NCBI GenBank assembly: GCA_009760855.2
Contig: WPIO01000629.1
Coordinates: 1 to 16,754, forward strand
Direction of reading: 5' to 3'
Source: Cristatella mucedo
Taxonomy: Eukaryota; Bryozoa; Phylactolaemata; Cristatellidae
Length of the DNA stretch: 16,754 nt
Below the pieces are notes generated by a model that was not told the origin of the DNA, ran no database searches, and saw only the letters and a program-made list of their open reading frames with translations. Position numbers and translations under genes: made by a program. Shown here piece after piece: positions 1 to 9,998 of the stretch (positions are counted from its first letter, which is position 1; each line of letters opens with the position of its first letter).

Positions 1-98
1 CGCTCCGACATGCAGATTTGAAGTTTCTAGATATTCCGCGATCTGCTCCGAACTCGTGCGAAACGTGTTATTTACGTGCGAAATGCTTTAAACATGGT

Positions 99-113
99 GC
101 AGCACTCTGCTGC
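99..113. repeat. 6-bp perfect inverted repeat, GCAGCA/TGCTGC (shown in unit 1; recurs in most units)
   Basis: Positions 99-104 (GCAGCA) and 108-113 (TGCTGC) are exact reverse complements around CTC, so each unit can form a six-pair stem with a three-base loop. Neighbouring bases do not extend it. It is intact in most units, including the 55-bp deleted one. Units of the CTTTGTTGC type (6, 19, 93, 131) keep only a weaker stem, and unit 41 (CTCTGCAGTC) breaks it. It is too short to be called a terminator or RNA structure here. Confidence 0.6.
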
Positions 114-294
114 CAGTCACCGCACGCTCCGAAATGCAGATTTGAAGTTTCTACATATTCCGCGATCTGGTGCGAACTCGTGCGAAACGTGTTATTTACG
201 TGCGAAATGCTTTAAACATAGTGCAGCACTCTGCTGCCAGTCAGCGCACGCTCCGACATGCAGATTTGAAGTTTCTACATATTCCGCGATCTGC

Positions 295-330
295 TGCGAA
301 CTCGTGCGAAACGTGTTATTTACGTGCGAA
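295..330. repeat. Phased TGCGAA triplet (shown in unit 3; recurs in most units)
   Basis: TGCGAA occurs at unit positions 47, 57 and 77, so the copies are 10 and 20 bp apart and lie on about the same face of the helix. The last two copies sit in a longer direct repeat, CGTGCGAAA, at 55-63 and 75-83. T55 units shorten it to GTGCGAAA. Most units keep all three; GCTCCG units and GCAAAC units lose the first. No known binding site is assigned. The arrangement could reflect an ancestral 10-bp repeat, a protein array or nucleosome phasing. Confidence 0.6.
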
Positions 331-1240
331 ATGCTTTAAACATGGTGCAGCACTCTGCTGTCAGTCAGCGCACGCTCCGAAATGCAGAATTGAAGTTTCT
401 ACATATTCCGCGATCTGGTGCGAACTCGTGCGAAACGTGTTATTTACGTGCGAAATGCTTTAAACATGGTGCAGCACTCTGCTGCCAGTCACCGCACGCT
501 CCGACATGAAGATTTGAAGTGTCTACATATTCCGCGATCTGGTGCGAACTCGTGCGAAACGTGTTATTTACGTGCGAAATGCTTTAAACATGGTGCAGCA
601 CTCTGCTGCCAGTCAGGGCACGCTCCGAAATGCAGATTTGAAGTTTCTACATATTCCGCGATTTGCTGCAAACTCGTGCGAAACGTGTTATTTACGTGCG
701 AAATGCTTTAAACATGGTGCAGCACTTTGTTGCCAGCCAGCGCACGCTCCGACATGCAGATTTAAAGTTTCTACATATTCCGCGATCTGGTGCAAACTTG
801 TGCGAAACGTGTTATTTACGTGCTAAATGCTTTAAACATGGTGCAGCACTCTGCTGTCAGTCAGCGCACGCTCCGAAATGCAGAATATACGTTTCTACAT
901 ATTCCGCGATCTGATGCGAACTTGTGCGAAACGTGTTATTTACGTGCGAAATGCTTTAAACATGGTGCAGCAATCTGCTGCATGTCAGGGCACGCTCCGA
1001 CATGCAGATTTGAAGTTTCTACATCTTCCGCGATCTGCTGCAAACTCGTGCGAAACGTGTTATTTACGTGCGAAATACATTAAACATGGTGCAGCACTCT
1101 GCTGCAAGTCAGAACACGCTCCGACATGCAGATTGAAAGTTTCTAGATATTCCGCGATCTGCTGCGAACTCTTGCGAAACGTGTTATTTACGTGCGAAAT
1201 GCTTTAAACATGGTGCAGCACTCTGCTGCCAGTCAGTGCA

Positions 1241-1612
1241 CGCTCCGACATGCAGATTTAAAGTTTCTACATATTCCGCGATCTGGTGCGAACTTGTGCG
1301 AAACGTGTTATTTACGTGCGAAATGCTTTAAACATGGTGCAGCACTCTGCTGCCAGTCAGCCCACGCTCCGAAATGCAGATTTGAAGTTTCTACATATTC
1401 CGCGATCTGATGCGAACTTGTGCGAAACGTGTTATTTACGTGCGAAATGCTTTAAACATGGTGCAGCACTCTGCTGCCAGTCAGTGCACGCTCCGACATG
1501 CAGATTTAAAGTTTCTACATATTCCGCGATCTGATGCGAACTTGTGCGAAACGTGTTATTTACGTGCGAAATGCTTTAAACATGGTGCAGCACTCTGCTG
1601 CCAGTCAGCCCA
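1241..1612. repeat. G-A-A three-unit module (units 11-13)
   Basis: Three consecutive units have position 46 in the order G, A, A, and all have T at position 55 (CTTG). Unit 11 is the TTTAAAG type. The module follows core A directly and is the first of several copies that bound the divergent cores. Unit ends alternate CCCA (11 and 13) and TGCA (12, then 14), so a 248-bp dimer duplication is laid over the three-unit pattern. Confidence 0.75.
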
Positions 1613-1984
1613 CGCTCCGAAATGCAGATTTAAAGTTTCTACATATTCCGCGATCTGGTGCGAACTTGTGCGAAACGTGTTATTTACGTGCGAAATGCTT
1701 TAAACATGGTGCAGCACTCTGCTGCCAGTCAGTGCACGCTCCGAAATGCAGAATTTACGTTTTTACATATTCCGCGATCTGATGCGAACTTGTGCGAAAC
1801 GTGTTATTTACGTGCGAAATGCTTTAAACATGGTGCAGCACTCTGCTGCCAGTCAGAGCACGCTCCGAAATGCAGATTTGAAGTTTCTACATATTCCGCG
1901 ATCTGATGCGAACTTGTGCGACACGTGTTATTTACGTGCGAAATGCTTTAAACATGGTGCAGCACTCTGCTGCCAGTCAGCGCA
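1613..1984. repeat. G-A-A three-unit module (units 14-16)
   Basis: This is a second G-A-A module placed immediately after the first, directly upstream of core B. Unit 14 is TTTAAAG with G46. Unit 15 carries the altered 15-20 segment (AGAATTTACG) followed by TTTTTAC, and ends GAGCA. Unit 16 has TGCGACACG instead of TGCGAAACG, a change shared with unit 128, which sits in the same place before core D, and with unit 58. Confidence 0.75.
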
Positions 1985-2731
1985 CGCTCCGACATGCAGA
2001 TTTGAAGTTTCTAGATATTCCGCGATCTGCTGCGAACTCGTGCGAAACGTGTTATTTACGTGCGAAATGCTTTAAACATGGTGCAGCACTCTGCTGCCAG
2101 TCACCGCACGCTCCGAAATGCAGATTTGAAGTTTCTACATATTCCGCGATCTGGTGCGAACTCGTGCGAAACGTGTTATTTACGTGCGAAATGCTTTAAA
2201 CATGGTGCAGCACTCTGCTGCCAGTCAGCGCACGCTCCGAAATGCAGATTTGAAGTTTCTACATATTCCGCGATTTGCTGCGAAAACTCGTGCGAAACGT
2301 GTTATTTACGTTCGATATGCTTTAAACATGGTGCAGCACTTTGTTGCCAGCCAGCGCACGCTCCGACATGCAGATTTTAAAGTTTCTACATATTCAGCGT
2401 TCTGCTGCGAACTCGTGCGAAACGTGTTATTTACGTGCGAAATGCTTTAAACATGGTGCAGCACTCTGCTGCATGTCACGGCACGCTCCGACATGCAGAT
2501 TTGAAGTTTCTACATATTCCGCGATCTGCTGCAAACTCGTGCGAAACGTGTTATTTACGTGCGAAATGCTTTAAACATGGTGCAGCACTCTGCTGCAAGT
2601 CAGAACACGCTCCGACAGGCAGATTGGAAGTTTCTAGACATTCCGCGATCTGCTGCGAACTCTTGCGAAACGTGTTATTTACGTGCGAAATGCTTTAAAC
2701 ATGGTGCAGCACTCTGCTGCCAGTCAGTGCA
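1985..2731. repeat. Higher-order core B (units 17-22)
   Basis: Six units carry the diagnostic series: unit 17 (TTTCTAGAT, CACC end); unit 18 (G46, C55); unit 19 (GATTTGCTG, CGTTCGATATG, CTTTGTTGCCAGCC); unit 20 (TTTTAAAG, ATTCAGCGTTC, GCATGTCACGG); unit 21 (GCAAACTCG, GCAAGTCAGAACA end); unit 22 (GACAGGCAGATTGG, TTTCTAGACATT, AACTCTTG, TGCA end). Unit 19 is 126 bp (two extra A in GCGAAAACTCG) and unit 20 is 125 bp. The core begins exactly 1984 bp, or 16 units, after core A. Confidence 0.85.
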
Positions 2732-3107
2732 CGCTCCGACATGCAGATTTAAAGTTTCTACATATTCCGCGATCTGGTGCGAACTTGTGCGAAACGTGTT
2801 ATTTACGTGCGAAATGCTTTAAACATGGTGCAGCACTCTGCTGCCAGTCAGCGCACGCTCCGAAATGCAGATTTGAAGTTTCTACATATTCCGCGATCTG
2901 ATGCGAACTTGTGCGAAACGTGTTATTTACGTGCGAAATGCTTTAAACATGGTGCAGCACTCTGCTGCCAGTCAGCGCACGCTCCGAAATGCAGATTTGA
3001 AGTTTCTACATATTCCGCGATCTGATGCGAACTTGTGCGAAACGTGTTATTTACGTGCGAAATGCTTTTAAACATGGTGCAGCACTCTGCTGCTGTCAGT
3101 CAGCGCA
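2732..3107. repeat. G-A-A three-unit module (units 23-25)
   Basis: This module closes core B. Unit 23 is TTTAAAG/G46/T55, and units 24 and 25 are A9/A46/T55. Unit 25 is 128 bp: one extra T in GCTTTTAAAC and three extra bases at CTGCTGCTGTCAG, a CTG-type gain. With units 14-16 this makes a pair of direct repeats flanking the six-unit core. Confidence 0.75.
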
Positions 3108-3727
3108 CGCTCCGACATGCAGATTTGAAGTTTCTACATATTCCGCGATCTGGTGCGAACTCGTGCGAAACGTGTTATTTACGTGCGAAATGCTTTAAAC
3201 ATGGTGCAGCACTCTGCTGCCAGTCAGCGCACGCTCCGACATGCAGATTTGAAGTTTCTACATATTCCGCGATCTGGTGCGAACTTGTGCGAAACGTGTT
3301 ATTTACGTGCGAAATGCTTTAAACATGGTGCAGCACTCTGCTGCCAGTCAGCGCACGCTCCGACATGCAGATTTGAAGTTTCTACATATTCCGCGATCTG
3401 GTGCGAACTTGTGCGAAATTTGTTATTTCCGTGCGAAATGCTTTAAACATGGTGCAGCACTCTGCTGCCAGTCAGAGCACGCTCCGTGATGCAGATTTGA
3501 AGTTACTACACTTTCCGCGATCTGGTGGGAACTCGTGCGAAACGTGTTATTTACGTGCGAAATGCTTTAAACATGGTGCAGCACTCTGCTGCCAGTCAGC
3601 GCACGCTCCGACATGCAGATTTGAAGTTTCTACATATTCCGCGATCTGGTGCGAACTCGTGCGAAACGTGTTATTTACGTGCGAAATGCTTTAAACATGG
3701 TGCAGCACTCTGCTGCCAGTCAGCGCA
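3108..3727. repeat. Run of five C9/G46 units (26-30)
   Basis: Five successive units share G46 and G20. Four of them read GACATG at the start, while unit 29 reads CGCTCCGTGATG, the only unit with that start. Unit 28 has private changes (GAAATTTGTTATTTCCGTG), and unit 29 has TTACTACACTTTCC and GGTGGGAAC. Units 26, 27 and 30 are close to consensus. This looks like a short local amplification of one unit type in which two members later diverged. Confidence 0.7.
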
Positions 3728-3975
3728 CGCTCCGAAATGCAGATTTGAAGTTTCTACATATTCCGCGATCTGCTGCGAACTCGTGCGAAACGTGTTATTT
3801 ACGTGCGAAATGCTTTAAACATGGTGCAGCACTCTGCTGCCAGTCAGCGCACGCTCCGAAATGCAGATTTGAAGTTTCTACATATTCCGCGATCTGATGC
3901 GAACTTGTGCGAAACGTGTTATTTACGTGCGAAATGCTTTAAACATGGTGCAGCACTCTGCTGCCAGTCAGCGCA
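3728..3975. repeat. Satellite units 31-32
   Basis: These are two ordinary A9 units of exact 124-bp length. Unit 31 is C46/C55 and unit 32 is A46/T55. Nothing else is seen here. Confidence 0.9.
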
Positions 3976-4030
3976 CGCTCCGACATGCAGATTTTAAACA
4001 TGGTGCAGCACTCTGCTGCCAGTCAGCGCA
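3976..4030. repeat. Internally deleted 55-bp satellite unit (unit 33)
   Basis: The unit keeps positions 1-19 and 89-124 and lacks the 69 bp between. The join reads GATTTTAAACATGG. Both parental sites carry TTT, and in the TTTAAAG type of unit the shared stretch is TTTAAA, so a microhomology join between the left site (17-22) and the right site (87-92) fits. The loss removes the whole phased TGCGAA segment but keeps the GCAGCA/TGCTGC inverted repeat. It is the only large deletion in the window. Confidence 0.92.
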
Positions 4031-4774
4031 CGCTCCGACATGCAGATTTGAAGTTTCTACATATTCCGCGATCTGCTGCGAACTTGTGCGAAACGTGTTA
4101 TTTACGTGCGAAATGCTTTAAACATGGTGCAGCACTCTGCTGCCAGTCAGCGCACGCTCCGAAATGCAGATTTAAAGTTTCTACATATTCCGCGATCTGC
4201 TGCGAACTCGTGCGAAACGTGTTATTTACGTGCTAAATGCTTTAATCATGGTGCCGCACTCTGCTGCCAGTCAGGGCACGCTCCGACATGCAGATTTGAA
4301 GTTTCTACACATTCCGCGATCTGGTGCGAACTAATGCGAAACGTGTTATTTACGTGCGAAATGCTTTAAACATGGTGCAGCACTCTGCTGCCAGCCAGCA
4401 CGCGCTCCGACATGCAGATTTGAAGTTTCTACATATTCCGCGATCTGCTGCGAACTTGTGCGAAACGTGTTATTTACGTGCGAAATGTGTTAATCATGGT
4501 GCAGCACTCTGCTGCCAGTCAGCGCACGCTCCGAAATGCAGATTTGAAGTTTCTACATATTCCGCGATCTGATGCGAACTTGTGCGAAACGTGTTATTTA
4601 CGTGCGAAATGCTTTAAACATGGTGCAGCACTCTGCTGCCAGTCAGCGCACGCTCCGAAATGCAGATTTGAAGTTTCTACATATTCCGCGATCTGCTGCG
4701 AACTCGTGCGAAACGTGTTATTTACGTGCGAAATGCTTTAAACATGGTGCAGCACTCTGCTGCCAGTCAGCGCA
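4031..4774. repeat. Satellite units 34-39 with private substitutions
   Basis: All six are 124 bp. Unit 35 has GTGCTAAATG, TTAATCATGG and GTGCCGCAC, and ends GGGCA. Unit 36 has ACACATTCC, AACTAATGCG and GCCAGCCAGCACG. Unit 37 has AAATGTGTTAATCATGG. The GGGCA end followed by a G46 unit with ACACATTCC recurs in units 84-85 (10247-10494), suggesting that this pair was copied within the array. Confidence 0.8.
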
Positions 4775-7635
4775 CGCTCCGAAATGCAGATTTGAAGTTT
4801 CTACATATTCCGCGATCTGCTGCGAACTCGTGCGAAACGTGTTATTTACGTGCGAAATGCTTTAAACACATGGTGCAGCACTCTGCTGCCAGTCAGCGCA
4901 CGCTCCGACATGCAGATTTGAAGTTTCTACATATTCCGCGATCTGCTGCGAACTCGTGCGAAACGTGTTATTTTCGTGCGAAATGCATTAAACATGGTGC
5001 AGCACTCTGCAGTCAGTCAGCGCACGCTCCGAAATGCAGAATATACGTTTCTACATATTCCGCGATCTGCTGCGAACTTGTGCGAAACGTGTTATTTACG
5101 TGCGAAATGCTTTAAACATGGTGCAGCACTCTGCTGCCAGTCAGTGCACGCTCCGACATGCAGATTTGAAGTTTCTACATATTCCGCGATCTGGTGCGAA
5201 CTCGTGCGAAACGTGTTATTTACGTGCGAAATGCTTTAAACATGGTTGCAGCACTCTGCTGCCAGTCAGCGCACGCTCCGACATGCAGATTTAAAGTTTC
5301 TACATATTCCGCGACCTGCTGCGAACTCGTGCGAAACGTGTTATTTACGTGCGAAATGCTTTAAACATGGTGCAGCACTCTGCTGCCAGTCAGCGCACGC
5401 TCCGACATGCAGATTGAAGTTTCTACATATTCCGCGATCTGCTGCGAACTTGTGCGAAACGTGTTATTTACGTGCGAAATGCTTTAAACATGGTGCAGCA
5501 CTCTGCTGCCAGTCAGCGCACGCTCCGAAATGCAGATTTGAAGTTTCTACATATTCCGCGATCTGCTGCTGCGAACTCGTGCGAAACGTGTTATTTACGT
5601 GCGAAATGCTTTAAACATGGTGCAGCACTCTGCTGCCAGTCAGCGCACGCTCCGACATGCAGATTTGAAGTTTCTACATATTCCGCGATCTGCTGCGAAC
5701 TCGTGCGAAACGTGTTATTTACGTGCGAAATGCTTTAAACATGGTGCAGCACTCTGCTGCAGTCAGCGCACGCTCCGACATGCAGATTTGAAGTTTCTAC
5801 ATATTCCGCCACCTGCTGCGAACTCGTGCGAAACGTGTTATTTACGTGCGAAATGCTTTAAACATGGTGCAGCACTCTGCTGCCAGTCAGCGCACGCTCC
5901 GACATGCAGATTTAAAGTTTCTACATATTCCGCGATCTGGTGCGAACAGTGCGAAACGTGTTATTTACGTGCGAATTGCTTTAAACATGGGTGCAGCACT
6001 CTGCTGCCAGTCAGGCACGCTCCGACATGCAGATTTGAAGTTTCTACATATTCCGCGATCTGCTGCGAACTCGTGCGAAACGTGTTATTTACGTGCGAAA
6101 TGCTTTAAACATGGTGCAGCACTCTGCTGCCAGTCAGCGCACGCTCCGACATGCAGATTTAAAGTTTCTACATATTCCGCGATCTGCTGTGCGAACTCGT
6201 GCGAAACGTGTTATTTACGTGCGAAATGCTTTAAACATGGTGCAGCACTCTGCTGCCAGTCAGCGCACGCTCCGAAATGCAGATTTGAAGTTTCTACATA
6301 TTCCGCGATCTGCTGCGAACTTGTGCGAAACGTGTTATTTACGTGCGAAATGCTTTAAACATGGTGCAGCACTCTGCTGCCAGTCAGCGCACGCTCCGAA
6401 ATGCAGATTTGAAGTTTCTACATATTCCGCGATCTGGTGTGCGAACTTGTGCGAAACGTGTTATTTACGTGCGAAATGCTTTAAACATGGTGCAGCACTC
6501 TGCTGTCAGTCAGCGCACGCTCCGAAATGCAGAATATAAGTTTCTACATATTCCGCGATCTGATGCGAACTTGTGCGAAACGTGTTATTTACGTGCGAAA
6601 TGCTTTAAACATGGTGCAGCACTCTGCTGCCAGTCAGCGCACGCTCCGAAATGCAGATTTGAAGTTTCTACATATTCCGCGATCTGATGCGAACTTGTGC
6701 GAAACGTGTTATTTACGTGCGAAATGCTTTAAACATGGTGCAGCACTCTGCTGCCAGTCAGCGCACGCTCCGACATGCAGATTTGAAGTTTCTACATATT
6801 CCGCGATCTGCTGCGAACTCGTGCGAAACGTGTTATTTACGTGCGAAATGCTTTAAACATGGTGCAGCACTCTGCTGCCAGTCAGCGCACGCTCCGAAAT
6901 GCAGATTTGAAGTTTCTACATATTCCGCGATCTGGTGCGAACTCGTGTGCGAAACGTGTTATTTACGTGCGAAATGCTTTAAACATGGTGCAGCACTCTG
7001 CTGCCAGTCAGCGCACGCTCCGAAATGCAGATTTGAAGTTTCTACATATTCCGCGATCTGCTGCGAACTTGTGCGACACGTGTTATTTACGTGCGAAATG
7101 CTTTAAACATGGTGCAGCACTCTGCTGCCAGTCAGCGCACGCTCCGACATGCAGATTTGAAGTTTCTACATATTCCGCGATCTGCTGCGAACTCGTGCGA
7201 AACGTGTTATTTACGTGCGAAATGCTTTAAACATGGTGCAGCACTCTGCTGCCAGTCAGCGCACGCTCCGAAATGCAGATTTTGACGTTTCTACATCTTC
7301 CGCGATCTGCTGCGAACTCGTGCGAAGCGTGTTATTTGCGTACGAATTGCTTTAAACATGGTGCAGCACTCTGCTGCCAGTCAGCGCACGCTCCGAAATG
7401 CAGATTTTAAGTTTCTACATATTCCGCGATCTGATGCGAACTTGTGCGAAACGTGTTATTTACGTGCGAAATGCTTTAAACATGGTGCAGCACTCTGCTG
7501 CCAGTCAGCGCACGCTCCGAATGCAGATTTAAAGTTTCTACATATTCCGCGATCTGCTGCGAACTTGTGCGAAACGTGTTATTTACGTGCGAAATGCTTT
7601 AAACATGGTGCAGCACTCTGCTGCCAGTCAGCGCA
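4775..7635. repeat. Indel-rich zone (units 40-62)
   Basis: Eleven of 23 units differ from 124 bp: unit 40 (+2, AAACACATGG), 43 (+1), 45 (-1), 46 (+3, CTGCTGCTGCG), 47 (-1), 49 (three small indels, net -1), 51, 53 and 57 (+2 each, an extra TG or GT), 60 (+1) and 62 (-1). Substitutions are otherwise few. Units 42 and 54 carry the altered 15-20 segment (AGAATATACG, AGAATATAAG). Units 53-55 (6392-6765) form another G-A-A module, here without a divergent core beside it. Replication slippage and consensus sequencing error both explain the indel types. Confidence 0.8.
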
Positions 7636-9868
7636 CGCTCCGACATGCAGATTTGAAGTTTCTACATATTCCGCGATCTGCTGCGAACTCGTTCCAAACG
7701 TGTTATTTACGTGCGAAATGCTTTAAACATGGTGCAGCACTCTGCTGCCAGTCAGCGCACGCTCCGACATGCAGATTTGAAGTTTCTACATATTCCGCGA
7801 TCTGCTGCGAACTTGTGCGAAACGTGTTATTTACGTGCGAAATGCTTTAAACATGGTGCAGCACTCTGCTGCCAGTCAGCGCACGCTCCGAAATGCAGAT
7901 TTGAAGTTTCTACATATTCCGCGATCTGCTGCGAACTCGTGCGAAACGTGTTATTTACGTGCGAAATGCTTTAAACATGGTGCAGCACTCTGCTGCCAGT
8001 CAGCGCACGCTCCGAAATGCAGATTTGAAGTTTCTACATATTCCGCGATCTGCTGCGAACTCGTGCGAAACGTGTTATTTACGTGCGAAATGCTTTAAAC
8101 ATGGTGCAGCACTCTGCTGCCAGTCAGCGCACGCTCCGACATGCAGATTTGAAGTTTCTACATATTCCGCGATCTGCTGCGAACTTGTGCGAAACGTGTT
8201 ATTTACGTGCGAAATGCTTTAAACATGGTGCAGCACTCTGCTGCCAGTCAGCGCACGCTCCGACATGCAGCTTGAAAGTTTCTACATATTCCGCGATCTG
8301 CTGCGAACTTGTGCGAAACGTGTTATTTACGTGCGAAATGCTTTAAACATGGTGCAGCACTCTGCTGCCAGTCAGCGCACGCTCCGACATGCAGATTTGA
8401 AGTTTTCTATATTCCGCGATCTGCTGCGAACTTGTGCGAAACGTGTTATTTACGTGCGAAATGCTTTAAACATGGTGCAGCACTCTGCTGCCAGTCAGCG
8501 CACGCTCCGAAATGCAGATTTGAAGTTTCTACATATTCCGCGATCTGCTGCGAACTTGTGCGAAACGTGTTATTTACGTGCGAAATGCTTTAAACATGGT
8601 GCAGCACTCTGCTGCCAGTCAGCGCACGCTCCGACATGCAGATTTAAAGTTTCTACATATTCCGCGATCTGCTGCGAACTTGTGCGAAACGTGTTATTTA
8701 CGTGCGAAATGCTTTAAACATGGTGCAGCACTCTGCTGCCAGTCAGCGCACGCTCCGACATGCAGATTTGAAGTTTCTACATATTCCGCGATCTGCTGTG
8801 AACTTGTGCGAAACGTGTTATTTACGTGCGAAATGCTTTAAACATGGTGCAGCACTCTGCTGCCAGTCAGCGCACGCTCCGACATGCAGATTTGAAGTTT
8901 CTACATATTCCGCGATCTGCTGCGAACTTGTGCGAAACGTGTTATTTACGTGCGAAATGCTTTTAAACATGGTGCAGCACTCTGCTGCCAGTCAGCGCAC
9001 GCTCCGAAATGCAGATTTGAAGTTTCTACATATTCCGCGATCTGCTGCGAACTCGTGCGAAACGTGTTATTTACGTGCGAAATGCTTTAAACATGGTGCA
9101 GCACTCTGCTGCCAGTCAGCGCACGCTCCGACATGCAGATTTGAAGTTTCTACATATTCCGCGATCTGCTGCGAACTTGTGCGAAACGTGTTATTTACGT
9201 GCGAAATGCTTTAAACATGGTGCAGCACTCTGCTGCCAGTCAGCGCACGCTCCGACATGCAGATTTAAAGTTTCTACATATTCCGCGATCTGCTGCGAAC
9301 TCGTGCCAAACGTGTGTTATTTACGTGCGAAATGCTTTAAACATGGTGCAGCACTCTGCTGCCAGTCAGCGCACGCTCCGAAATGCAGATTTGAAGTTTC
9401 TACATATTCCGCGATCTGCTGCGAACTCGTGCGAAACGTGTTATTTACGTGCGAAATGCTTTAAACATGGTGCAGCACTCTGCTGCCAGTCAGCGCACGC
9501 TCCGACATGCAGATTTGAAGTTTCTACATATTCCGCGATCTGCTGCGAACTTGTGCGAAACGTGTTATTTACGTGCGAAATGCTTTAAACATGGTGCAGC
9601 ACTCTGCTGCCAGTCAGCGCACGCTCCGAAATGCAGATTTGAAGTTTCTACATATTCCGCGATCTGGTGCGAACTCGTGCGAAACGTGTTATTTACGTGC
9701 GAAATGCTTAAACATGGTGCAGCACTCTGCTGCCAGTCAGCGCACGCTCCGAAATGCAGATTTGAAGTTTCTACATATTCCGCGATCTGCTGCGAACTTG
9801 TGCGAAACGTGTTATTTACGTGCGAAATGCTTTAAACATGGTGCAGCACTCTGCTGCCAGTCAGTGCA
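7636..9868. repeat. Homogenised zone (units 63-80)
   Basis: Seventeen of the eighteen units are C46; the exception is unit 79 (G46). Variation is mostly limited to sites 9, 20 and 55. Private changes are small: unit 63 ACTCGTTCCAAACG, unit 68 CAGCTTGAAAG, unit 69 TTTTCTATATTCC (-1), unit 72 CTGTGAAC, unit 73 (+1), unit 76 GTGCCAAACGTGTGTTA (+2) and unit 79 (-1). None of the diagnostic changes of the divergent cores occurs here. This is the stretch closest to a single-sequence array, as expected for recently amplified or well homogenised satellite. Confidence 0.8.
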
Positions 9869-9998
9869 CGCTCCGACATGCAGATTTTAAAGTTTCTACA
9901 TATTCCGCGATCTGATGCGAACTTGTGCGAAACGTGTTATTTACGTGCGAAATGCTTTAAACATGGTGCAGCACTCTGCTGCCAGTCAGCACAGCGCA
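9869..9998. repeat. Longest unit in the window (unit 81, 130 bp)
   Basis: The unit carries one extra T (GATTTTAAAG) and five extra bases near its end, where GTCAGCACAGCGCACG replaces GTCAGCGCACG. The added bases look like a local partial duplication of the CAGCGCA end, not foreign sequence. It is C9/A46/T55 and follows a unit with a TGCA end. Confidence 0.85.

Larger units (their letters stand above)
1..1240. repeat. Higher-order core A (units 1-10, expanded form)
   Basis: This carries the same ordered set of diagnostic changes as three later blocks. Unit 1 has TTTCTAGAT, GCTCCG and a CACC end. Unit 6 has GATTTGCTGCAAAC and CTTTGTTGCCAGCC. Unit 8 ends GCATGTCAGGG. Unit 9 has ACATCTTCC, AAATACATT and an end of GCAAGTCAGAACA. 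Unit 10 has TTTCTAGAT, AACTCTTG and a TGCA end. Compared with the six-unit form it holds four extra units: 3-5, and one at the 7/8 position, where unit 7 matches the start and unit 8 the end of a single unit in the other copies. The left flank lies outside the window. Units 1-8 also alternate C/A at position 9. Confidence 0.85.

Noticed and set aside
1-1. Left array boundary at base 1, because the window starts with a whole unit in the chosen register
   Set aside because: The register was set to base 1 by choice. The sequence is in full array at both ends, and unit 1 matches unit 91, which is internal.
88-98. ATG in a strong context (AAACATGG) in every unit
   Set aside because: The context fits a eukaryotic start by chance. 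The frame it opens closes within three units and is the same repeat peptide.
163-182. Pol III B-box-like GGTGCGAACTC in G46/C55 units
   Set aside because: It has two mismatches to GGTTCGANNCC, no credible A box upstream, no T-run terminator, and no cloverleaf can be drawn. The G46 state is a common single-base variant.
5846-6358. A 170-codon open frame, with similar long frames at 5599-6108 and 8702-9214
   Set aside because: Each is made of the same repeat peptide in shifting frames and is lengthened only by local indels that change phase. Neighbouring units give the same peptide pieces with stops. No start context, domain or codon constraint sets them apart.
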